From positions 1 to 7,858 of the forward strand of contig VXRS01000129.1 in assembly GCA_009838385.1 (NCBI GenBank): a stretch of DNA of 7,858 nucleotides, in the 5' to 3' direction. The notes beneath the pieces are model-generated. The model was not told where the DNA came from and did not search any database. It was given only the letters and a program-made list of their open reading frames with translations. The stretch comes from Dehalococcoidia bacterium (lineage in GTDB: Bacteria; Chloroflexota; Dehalococcoidia; Tepidiformales; Tepidiformaceae). This document shows, piece after piece, positions 1 to 5,618 of this stretch (the stretch's first letter is position 1; every line of letters starts with the position of its first letter). The position numbers were made by a program, and so were the translations under genes.

Positions 1-3
1 GCG

Positions 4-1059
4 CTAGAACTGCCTCAGGAAGCGGAGGTCGTTCTGATAGAAGTGGCGGATGTCCTCGATGCCCCAGCGGAGCATGGCGACGCGCTCGATGCCGACGCCG
101 AAGGCGAAGCCGGTGTAGCGAGACGAATCATAGCCGGCGTTCTCGAGGATCTCGGGGTGGACCATGCCGGCGCCGAGCACCTCGATCCAGCCGGTGTCGT
201 GGCACGTGCGGCAGTCGCTGCCGGGTTCGGCACAGAGGAAGCAGTCGATAGCCATTTCGACGCCGGGTTCGACGAAGGGGAAGTAGCTGTGGTGGAAGAT
301 GATCCGGCGGTCCTCTCCGAAGAGGCGTCGAGCGAAGGCGTAGAGGGCGCCTTTCAGGTCGCTCATGCGGACGCCCTCGTCGACGGCGAGCCCTTCGATC
401 TGGGTCAGCATCCACTCGTGGCTGGCGTCGGTGGCCTCCTGGCGGTAGCACTTGCCCGGGACGATCACGCGGATCGGCGGTTCGGTCTGCTCCATCACGC
501 GGATCTGATTCGGGGAGGTATGCGTGCGGAGCAGCATCTGCCGCTCGCCCTCGATGAGCGTGTCGATCCAGATGGTGTCCCACATGTCGCGAGCGGGGTG
601 GTCGTCGGGGATGCGGACGGCATCGAAGTTGTAGCGGGACCACTCGACCTCTGGCCCTTCGAAGACGCGGAAACCCATTTCCGCGAAGGCGTCGATGCAG
701 TCGTTCATCGTCTGGGTGACGGGGTGGAGACGGCCGAGCGACTGCGGACGCCCGGGGAGGGTGACATCGAGGGCGGCATCGGCGGAGAGGGCGGCGAGCG
801 CATCAGCGCGGGCCGAGTCGCGACGCGCTTCCAGCTCGCCTTCGAGGGTGGCTTTCAGCTCGTTCAGGGACTTGCCAAGGGCCGCCCGGCTCTCGGGCGG
901 GGCATCCTTCAGGGCGCGCAGGCGAAGGGTCAGGCGACCGTCCTTGCGGCCGAGCCACTCGGCGCGCCAGGCCTCGCGCGCGGCCTCGCCATCCGCTTGC
1001 GTCAGCGCTTCCAGCGCTTCCGAACGGAGCGCGTCGACCTCTGCCTCGATCGTGGACAT
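4..1059 (-). CDS. pheS: Phenylalanine--tRNA ligase alpha subunit
   Basis: This is the catalytic alpha subunit of the cytoplasmic alpha2beta2 phenylalanyl-tRNA synthetase, which charges tRNA-Phe with phenylalanine using ATP. The 351-residue product is typical in length. Residues 1 to about 85 form a charged helical arm like the tRNA-binding coiled coil of the family. Class II motifs follow: motif 1 near 129-137 (GFRVFEGPE), motif 2 from RTHTS (178-182) through GKCYRQ (202-207) to QIEGLAV, and motif 3 near 317-326 (GFAFGVGIER). A CxxC-x6-CxxC set (Cys 273, 276, 283, 286) sits before GWIEVLGAGMVHP and may bind zinc. I chose the ATG at 1057-1059 because MSTIEAEV fits the family N-terminus and because a perfect TATAAT lies just upstream. 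The reading frame runs on to an ATG at 1126-1128, but that would place the promoter inside the gene. pheT probably follows beyond the left edge, but it is not visible here. Confidence 0.96.
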   Translation of the reverse strand: MSTIEAEVDALRSEALEALTQADGEAAREAWRAEWLGRKDGRLTLRLRALKDAPPESRAALGKSLNELKATLEGELEARRDSARADALAALSADAALDVTLPGRPQSLGRLHPVTQTMNDCIDAFAEMGFRVFEGPEVEWSRYNFDAVRIPDDHPARDMWDTIWIDTLIEGERQMLLRTHTSPNQIRVMEQTEPPIRVIVPGKCYRQEATDASHEWMLTQIEGLAVDEGVRMSDLKGALYAFARRLFGEDRRIIFHHSYFPFVEPGVEMAIDCFLCAEPGSDCRTCHDTGWIEVLGAGMVHPEILENAGYDSSRYTGFAFGVGIERVAMLRWGIEDIRHFYQNDLRFLRQF

Positions 1060-1072
1060 GGGTTGAATTGAA

Positions 1073-1078
1073 ATTATA
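1073..1078 (-). promoter_or_regulatory. -10 box of the pheS promoter
   Basis: On the minus strand these bases read TATAAT, a perfect bacterial -10 hexamer in otherwise GC-rich DNA. Thirteen bases separate it from the pheS ATG. Transcription would therefore start about 5 bases before the start codon, or at it. No Shine-Dalgarno sequence lies in between. The DNA about 17 bases further upstream (CTCGCC) is a poor -35 element, so the promoter would rely on the -10 box alone. Confidence 0.6.
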
Positions 1079-1114
1079 GGTAGGGCTCCCTGACAGGCGA
1101 GCCGAGGGGAGCGA

Positions 1115-1140
1115 TTCACCGAAGGCAAAGGCGCGGTGAA
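1115..1140. repeat. Spaced inverted repeat, possible operator
   Basis: The perfect 7-base arms TTCACCG (1115-1121) and CGGTGAA (1134-1140) are separated by 12 bases, inside the divergent pheS/oxidoreductase intergenic region. The repeat lies about 37 bases upstream of the pheS -10 box and about 50 bases upstream of the weak forward -10 candidate. The dyad spacing would suit a dimeric regulator or a small hairpin. No regulator family can be named from it, and a 7-base repeat can arise by chance in a region this size. Confidence 0.3.
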
Positions 1141-1191
1141 GGGCCGGTGGCGTCTTTACCTTGCCCGTCTGGCGCCCACACGAGGCCGCCC

Positions 1192-1197
1192 TAGACT
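1192..1197 (+). promoter_or_regulatory. Weak -10 candidate for the oxidoreductase operon
   Basis: TAGACT matches the TANNNT core of a -10 element and lies about 78 bases before the oxidoreductase ATG. No good -35 hexamer sits 16-18 bases upstream. If it is used, transcription would start near 1204, and the leader of about 70 bases would contain the hairpin at 1215-1243. This is a tentative call. Confidence 0.25.
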
Positions 1198-1214
1198 GCA
1201 GCTCAAGAGGATTC

Positions 1215-1243
1215 GATGGCGCGCCCGGCTTCCGGTCGCCATC
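1215..1243 (+). promoter_or_regulatory. Leader hairpin upstream of the molybdoenzyme gene
   Basis: GATGGCG (1215-1221) pairs perfectly with CGCCATC (1237-1243). Inside this 7-bp stem, CCGG (1225-1228) pairs with CCGG (1232-1235) around a CTT triloop, leaving an asymmetric internal loop of 3 and 1 bases. The hairpin ends 21 bases before the Shine-Dalgarno sequence. No T-run follows it, so it is not an intrinsic terminator. It could stabilise the mRNA or form part of a leader regulatory element. Its shape does not let me assign a known riboswitch class. Confidence 0.4.
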
Positions 1244-1264
1244 TGCCAGCCAGGGGACGAGAAT

Positions 1265-1270
1265 AGGGGA
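1265..1270 (+). promoter_or_regulatory. Ribosome binding site fixing the oxidoreductase start
   Basis: AGGGGA lies 4 bases before the ATG at 1275. It supports that ATG over the in-frame TTG at 1161. The 38 codons between the two do not look like the start of a membrane protein, and they cover the leader hairpin. Confidence 0.6.
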
Positions 1271-1274
1271 GATC

Positions 1275-3143
1275 ATGGTGCGACGACTGCTGCATCAATC
1301 GCAGGCCTTCTGGCCGGGAGCCCTGGCGGGGCTCGTCGCGATCGCGCTGGGGCTGGCGGTCGCCGAGCTGGCCGCCCGCCTCGTCGACGGGGCGTCGCTG
1401 ATCGTCGCCATCGGCAACATCGTCATCGACAACTCGCCCGAGCAGGTCACCAAGTGGGCGATCGACACCTTCGGCACGAAGGACAAGCCGCTGCTGATTG
1501 CCGGCATCACGGTCGTCACGCTGCTGGTGGGGACGGGTGCGGGCGTGCTCTCGATGCGTTGGCGCGCAGCCGGGCCTGCCGTGTTCGCGGTCCTCTGCGT
1601 CGTGGGGGGACTGGCCGCGGCCGACGATCCGCTGACCTCGGCCGCAGACGCGGCGATCACGGCTGCGGCCGCCGGGATCGTGGCCGCGGGCACGCTGCTG
1701 GGGCTGCTGCTGACGGCGCCGGGCGCCCGGCAACCAGCGGACGGCGATTCCGACGACGCGGTCACGTCGCCGGAACGACGGCGGTTCCTGTACCTGGCCG
1801 GCGGAGGGCTGGCAGTGGCGGCAATCGCGGTGCCGCTGGTGCGGCGATTCATCGACACGGGAGTGGACGTGGACGCGCAGCGGGCGTCGATCGCGGACCG
1901 ACTGCGCAGCTCCTCGCGGGCGACGCGGGCCGCTGCTACCGCGACGGCCACGCCGGAGGCGACCGCGACACCATCAGCTACGCCAGAACCGACCAGGGCG
2001 GCCACAGCGACGGCCACACCGGAGGCGACTGCGGAGGCAACGGCTACCGCGACAGAGGCGCCATCAGCAACGGAGACACCGGCTGCCGACTCGACACCGA
2101 CGGACGCAACGCCGGAGGCGACGCCCGAGGCGACCCCGGAGCCAACACCTGAACCGACGCCAGAGCCCACGCCCGAACCGACCCCGGAGCCCACGGCAGT
2201 CGTGAGGGCGGGTCCAGAGACGGTCCCGGGCATCTCCCCACTGGTCACGCCGAACAACCGCTTCTACAAAATCGACACGGAACTCGCAGTGCCGCGGATC
2301 GACAGCACCAAGTGGAGCCTCAAGGTCACTGGAATGGTCGACCGCGAGCTGGAGTTGTCGTTCGACGACCTCCTCGACCGCAGTCTCCAGGAGGAGTCGG
2401 TGACGCTTGCCTGCGTCTCCAACCATGTGGGAGGCAACCTCGTCGGGAACGCCTACTGGCTTGGCGTGCCGCTCCCCGACCTCCTGCGCGAGGCGGGTAT
2501 CAAGGAGGGCGCCACACAGATAGTCGGCCGTGCGCTCGGGGGCTTTACGGTGGGCATCCCCACAGATGTCGCAATGGACGGACGCAAGTCGATGGTCGTC
2601 ATCGGAATGAACGGCGAGCCCCTTCCAGCGAAGCACGGGTTCCCGGCACGCCTGATCATCCCGGGCCTGTACGGCTACGTTTCGGCGACGAAGTGGCTGG
2701 AGGAGATCGAGCTGGCGGAGTGGGACAGCTACGACGCGTACTGGGTGGGTCGGCGAGGGTGGTCGAAGCAGGGCCCGATCAAGCTCCAGTCGCGGATCGA
2801 CGTGCCGTTCAACGAACAGGAAGTGCCGCCCGGCAACGTGCGGGTGGCGGGCGTCGCCTGGGGAGGCCTGAAGGGTGTGAGCAACGTCCAGGTCCGGGCG
2901 ATCAGGCGGAACGGGGACGCCCAGCCGGGCGAGGGCGAGTGGATGGACGGGATTCTCGGCGAGGAGCTCTCGGATAGCAGCTGGCGCCAGTGGGTAGTCG
3001 ACTGGCCGGCCACCGAGGGCAGCTTCGACGTGCAGGTGCGCGCGTTCGACCGCAGCGGCAATGTGCAGACGGACGAGCAGCGTCCACCGAAGCCCAACGG
3101 GGCCACGGGACACCACACCATTCGCATCAACGTCGAGGTGTAG
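1275..3143 (+). CDS. Membrane-anchored molybdopterin-dependent oxidoreductase (sulfite oxidase family)
   Basis: This 622-residue protein has five predicted transmembrane helices near residues 12-36, 72-92, 100-116, 127-148 and 172-189. A twin-arginine-like motif, ERRRFLY, at 167-173 directly precedes the fifth helix. Loop charges fit an N-terminus inside and a C-terminus outside. A Thr/Pro/Glu/Ala-rich tether spans about 215-308. The sulfite-oxidase-fold molybdopterin domain covers about 314-482, with TLACVSNHVGGN supplying the likely molybdenum ligand Cys380, then WLGVPLPDLL and HGFPARLIIPGLYGY. A C-terminal beta-sandwich like the Mo-co dimerisation domain runs from about 492. No haem domain is present, so electrons must pass to or from another protein. 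The family includes sulfite dehydrogenases and MsrP-type sulfoxide reductases. The sequence does not reveal the substrate, so I give no gene symbol. It heads a forward run that also contains moeA, which makes its type of cofactor. Confidence 0.93.
   Translation: MVRRLLHQSQAFWPGALAGLVAIALGLAVAELAARLVDGASLIVAIGNIVIDNSPEQVTKWAIDTFGTKDKPLLIAGITVVTLLVGTGAGVLSMRWRAAGPAVFAVLCVVGGLAAADDPLTSAADAAITAAAAGIVAAGTLLGLLLTAPGARQPADGDSDDAVTSPERRRFLYLAGGGLAVAAIAVPLVRRFIDTGVDVDAQRASIADRLRSSSRATRAAATATATPEATATPSATPEPTRAATATATPEATAEATATATEAPSATETPAADSTPTDATPEATPEATPEPTPEPTPEPTPEPTPEPTAVVRAGPETVPGISPLVTPNNRFYKIDTELAVPRIDSTKWSLKVTGMVDRELELSFDDLLDRSLQEESVTLACVSNHVGGNLVGNAYWLGVPLPDLLREAGIKEGATQIVGRALGGFTVGIPTDVAMDGRKSMVVIGMNGEPLPAKHGFPARLIIPGLYGYVSATKWLEEIELAEWDSYDAYWVGRRGWSKQGPIKLQSRIDVPFNEQEVPPGNVRVAGVAWGGLKGVSNVQVRAIRRNGDAQPGEGEWMDGILGEELSDSSWRQWVVDWPATEGSFDVQVRAFDRSGNVQTDEQRPPKPNGATGHHTIRINVEV
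2109..2195 (+). repeat. TPEP/TPEA tandem coding repeat in the tether
   Basis: This stretch encodes seven consecutive four-residue units of the form T-P-E-(A/P) followed by a final Thr, within the oxidoreductase linker. The underlying 12-base units vary at synonymous positions (ACG, ACC, ACA; GAG, GAA; CCG, CCA, CCT, CCC). This suggests that the protein pattern is kept while the DNA repeat decays. Just upstream, two near-identical 24-base copies beginning GCGACGGCCAC lie at 1941-1964 and 2007-2030, with 2 differences. These point to past local duplication in the tether. Confidence 0.8.
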
Positions 3144-3180
3144 GCGCACCCTGAAAGCGTCAGGAACCGTTCGTCGGGGC

Positions 3181-3186
3181 AGGGGG
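3181..3186 (+). promoter_or_regulatory. Ribosome binding site fixing a GTG start
   Basis: AGGGGG lies 6 bases before GTG 3193. It selects that GTG as the start of the thioredoxin/NHL lipoprotein. The frame is also open upstream to an ATG at 3061, but using that would overlap the oxidoreductase gene and bury the signal peptide. Confidence 0.65.
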
Positions 3187-3192
3187 CGTGAG

Positions 3193-5292
3193 GTGAATCT
3201 TCGGGCGCTGTGGCGATTGGCCCTGCCGATCCTCGCCGGGGGGGCGCTGCTGGCGGCTGCGTGCGGGGGTGGAGCCGAAGATGTGCGGGAGACGCCGCAG
3301 CCAGAGGGTCCCGAAGCGACGGCTACACCAACCCAGGCGAGCCCCACAACGACACCCGCTGAGACGGCCACCGAGCCGCCGCCGGTCGAGAATCCGGCGC
3401 CCGAGTTCCCGACGGGGCTGACGTGGTTCAACGTGAGCGAGCCGCTCAGTTTCGCGAGGCTCCGGGGCAAGATGGTGCTGCTCGACTTCTGGACCCAGGG
3501 CTGCATCAACTGCCAGCACATCATCCCCGACCTTGAGCGGCTGGAGCGGGAGTTCCCCGACAGCCTCGTCGTCATCGGCGTGCACACGGGCAAGTACTCC
3601 GAGGAGCAAGAGGACGCGGCCGTAGCCGAGGCGATCGCGCGCTACGACCGCCGGCACCCGGTCGTGAACGATCCGGACTACGTGGTCTGGAGGCAGTGGG
3701 GGGTACGAGCGTGGCCCACGGTCGTCCTCATCGACCCGCGCGGGAGCGTGGTTGGCGGAGCATCGGGCGAGCTCGTGTACGAGCGGTTCCAGCCGGTCGT
3801 GCAGCAGGTCTACGAGGAGTTCAGTGCGAGAGGGCTGATCGACACGACCCCGATTCCGCTCGCCCTCGAGACGACAGTCGCCTCGACTTTCCTCTCGTTC
3901 CCGAGCGAGGTGCTTGTGGACGAGGCGGGCGGGCGCATCTTCATCGCGGACGCGGGGCACCACCGCATCGTCGTGACGGACCTGGGTGGTCGCGTGATCA
4001 CGGCCTTCGGGGCGGGGGAACCGGGGTTCACGGACGGGAGCGCGAGTGAGGCGCGCTTCCGAGACCCGCAAGGGCTGGAACTGTCGCCGGACGGCAGGAC
4101 CCTGTGGGTCGCGGACACTCGCAACCACGCCGTTCGCGCGATCGATCTCGAGACCGGCGAAACGGTGACGATCGCGGGGACGGGGAGGCGGGCCTACGAG
4201 TTGCCCGGGGGAGACCCGCTGAGCTCGGACCTCGCCTCGCCTTGGGACATCCACCACCACGAGGGGGCCCTGTACATCGCGAACGCGGGAACGCACCAGA
4301 TCTGGGTGCTCGACCTGGCCAATGACCGCGTGAGCGTCTTCGCCGGGACGGGGCGGGAGAACGTCGACGACGGGCACCGGCTGAAGGTAGCGACGCTGGC
4401 CCAGCCGAGCGGCCTGGCGGGAGACGCGACGTACCTCTACTGGGTCGACGCCGAGTCGAGCTCGGTGCGGCGCGTTCCCTTCGCCGGGGAAGGCGAGGTA
4501 GAGACGCTCATCGGCACGCACCTGTTCGAGTGGGGCGACGCCGACGGTCCGGCAGGCACGGCCCAGATCCAGCACGCACAGGGTCTCGCGATCGGCGGTG
4601 GGGTCGTCTACCTGGCCGACACCTACAACCACAAGGTCCGGGCGCTCTCGCTGGCCGACTTCTCCGTGACTACGGTGGCGGGGAGCGGGGAGCGCGACTG
4701 GAACGACGCGACGGGCGCCGAGGCGGCGTTCGAGGAGCCGAACGGCCTCAGCCTCGCGGGCGGGAAGCTCTATCTGGCCGACACCGGCAACCACACCCTC
4801 CGAGTCATCGACCCGGCCACGGGAGCGGTGCGGACCCTGGCCTTCACGAACCTGGCGGCGGCCAGCCCCAAGCTCCCGGAGGACGGCATCGTGCGCGTCC
4901 AGCTCCCGACGCAGGTCGTCGCGCCGGGCGTGACCACGCTGCGGCTCACGATCTCGTCGCCGGAGAACTTCCATCTGAACGCAGCGGCGCCTTCGCGGCT
5001 CGAGCTCGCATCGAGCAGCGACCTGGTGGTGCAGCTGAGCGAGACGGAGCTGACGTGGAGCACCGACGACGAGTCGTTCACGATCCCCATCCCCATCGAG
5101 CTACACGAGGGCGAGGCGGAGATCACGGGGACGGGGGTCGTCTACTTCTGCCGGACGGGCAAGGAAGCGATCTGCCTCATCCAGCAGGTTCAGCTTGTGG
5201 TGCCCGTGCGGGTGAGCGCGACGGCAACGGCGGGCGAGGTCGTGGTGGAGTACCTGCTGCCGGACGTGAGGACAACCTACGGCGGTTCTTGA
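3193..5292 (+). CDS. Thioredoxin-like/NHL-repeat lipoprotein, NHLRC2-like
   Basis: The protein is 699 residues from a GTG start. MNLRALWRLALPILAGG begins a signal peptide that ends in LLAAAC, so Cys24 is the probable lipidated residue, although the lipobox has Ala at -3. A Thr/Pro/Glu-rich tether spans about 34-74. A thioredoxin fold follows with active site CINC (104-107) and the cis-proline segment WPT (174-176). Six NHL-type repeats lie at about 237-545, each with a core such as LYLADTGNHTLRVID, and would make a six-bladed beta-propeller. The C-terminal 140 residues are beta-rich and resemble the DsbD N-terminal type domain. Two cysteines there (653 and 661, in YFCRTGKEAICLIQ) could form a redox pair. 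The domain order matches NHLRC2-like proteins, whose bacterial function is not settled. It lies 49 bases after the molybdoenzyme gene and probably shares its transcript and extracytoplasmic location. An electron- or disulfide-transfer role is inferred. Confidence 0.92.
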   Translation: MNLRALWRLALPILAGGALLAAACGGGAEDVRETPQPEGPEATATPTQASPTTTPAETATEPPPVENPAPEFPTGLTWFNVSEPLSFARLRGKMVLLDFWTQGCINCQHIIPDLERLEREFPDSLVVIGVHTGKYSEEQEDAAVAEAIARYDRRHPVVNDPDYVVWRQWGVRAWPTVVLIDPRGSVVGGASGELVYERFQPVVQQVYEEFSARGLIDTTPIPLALETTVASTFLSFPSEVLVDEAGGRIFIADAGHHRIVVTDLGGRVITAFGAGEPGFTDGSASEARFRDPQGLELSPDGRTLWVADTRNHAVRAIDLETGETVTIAGTGRRAYELPGGDPLSSDLASPWDIHHHEGALYIANAGTHQIWVLDLANDRVSVFAGTGRENVDDGHRLKVATLAQPSGLAGDATYLYWVDAESSSVRRVPFAGEGEVETLIGTHLFEWGDADGPAGTAQIQHAQGLAIGGGVVYLADTYNHKVRALSLADFSVTTVAGSGERDWNDATGAEAAFEEPNGLSLAGGKLYLADTGNHTLRVIDPATGAVRTLAFTNLAAASPKLPEDGIVRVQLPTQVVAPGVTTLRLTISSPENFHLNAAAPSRLELASSSDLVVQLSETELTWSTDDESFTIPIPIELHEGEAEITGTGVVYFCRTGKEAICLIQQVQLVVPVRVSATATAGEVVVEYLLPDVRTTYGGS

Positions 5293-5318
5293 CAGTTCCC
5301 CGACCCGCCCCGAATCAT
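5289..5318 (+). promoter_or_regulatory. Candidate internal promoter before the RAM-domain gene
   Basis: A perfect -35 hexamer, TTGACA, lies at 5289-5294 across the stop codon of the lipoprotein gene. Eighteen bases later AATCAT (5313-5318) matches the -10 consensus at 4 of 6 positions. Transcription would start near 5325 and give a short leader with the ribosome binding site at 5338-5343. This could uncouple the RAM gene, moeA and the methyltransferase from the upstream redox genes. The -10 box is weak. Confidence 0.35.
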
Positions 5319-5337
5319 GGCGGCACCTTTCCAACCG

Positions 5338-5343
5338 AGGAGA
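5338..5343 (+). promoter_or_regulatory. Ribosome binding site fixing a GTG start
   Basis: AGGAGA lies 5 bases before GTG 5349 and is the best Shine-Dalgarno match in the forward cluster. It defines the start of the small RAM-domain gene, whose frame is open far upstream inside the preceding gene. Confidence 0.65.
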
Positions 5344-5348
5344 AGCGC

Positions 5349-5597
5349 GTGGTTCGAGGCTACGTCCTAATCGAGACTGACGTCGGAAGCGCCAAGGCAG
5401 TTGGCGCGGCCGCCGCCGCACTGACCTACCCCGGCGCGACCGTGCTCGCCGTCGACACGGTGACCGGGCCATACGACGTCATCGTGCAGCTTGAGGCCAA
5501 CGACCTCGACGCTCTGGGGACGGCCATCACCGATGCGATCCAGACCGTGACGGGCGTGCAGCGCACGACCACCTGCCTGGCGGTGCGCCTCGGCTAG
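5349..5597 (+). CDS. Stand-alone RAM (Lrp/AsnC ligand-binding) domain protein
   Basis: This 82-residue protein starts at GTG. It consists only of the alpha/beta effector-binding (RAM) domain found at the C-terminus of Lrp/AsnC regulators. The pattern is visible in GYVLIETDVGSAKAVGAAA, the following ATVLAVDTVTGPYDVIVQLE, and the final TTTCLAVRLG. There is no DNA-binding helix-turn-helix, and no room for one before the ribosome binding site. In the family such domains assemble as dimers and octamers and bind amino acids or other small effectors. Stand-alone versions may sense ligands, modulate full-length Lrp proteins or act as enzyme partners. It lies 56 bases after the lipoprotein gene and 21 bases before moeA. 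Ligand and partner are unknown. The fold assignment is firm, the role is not. Confidence 0.85.
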   Translation: MVRGYVLIETDVGSAKAVGAAAAALTYPGATVLAVDTVTGPYDVIVQLEANDLDALGTAITDAIQTVTGVQRTTTCLAVRLG

Positions 5598-5618
5598 ACC
5601 CGCGAGAACCCTGCGACC

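Noticed and set aside
43..1071. 342-codon open frame on the plus strand opposite pheS
   Set aside because: All class II synthetase motifs are in the minus-strand frame. The plus-strand product is a compositional shadow.
1060..1128. 23-codon N-terminal extension of PheS to an upstream ATG
   Set aside because: The added residues do not resemble a PheS N-terminus, and the extension would place a perfect TATAAT inside the coding region.
1161..1274. 38-codon N-terminal extension of the oxidoreductase to a TTG
   Set aside because: ATG 1275 has a good Shine-Dalgarno and begins a positively charged N-terminus directly before the first membrane helix.
1204..1274. Possible molybdenum cofactor (Moco) riboswitch before the molybdoenzyme
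   Set aside because: The leader is about 70 bases and shows a single hairpin, much less than the multi-stem architecture of that RNA class. I cannot match its conserved elements by eye.
1941..2195. Repeat cluster considered as a CRISPR or intergenic tandem array
   Set aside because: It is in frame inside the oxidoreductase gene, encodes a Thr/Pro/Glu tether and has no unique spacers between identical repeats.
3150..3164. CCTGA-AAGCG-TCAGG hairpin just after the oxidoreductase stop
   Set aside because: The stem is only 5 bp and no T-run follows, so it is too weak to call a terminator in a closely spaced operon.
2064..3593. 509-codon open frame on the minus strand across the oxidoreductase/lipoprotein boundary
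   Set aside because: It spans two well-supported plus-strand genes and its translation has no family features.
3160..4974. 604-codon open frame on the minus strand opposite the lipoprotein gene
   Set aside because: The translation is Arg/Pro/Val/Gly-rich with no recognisable domain. It is the usual mirror frame of GC-rich coding DNA, and the plus strand carries clear thioredoxin and NHL motifs.
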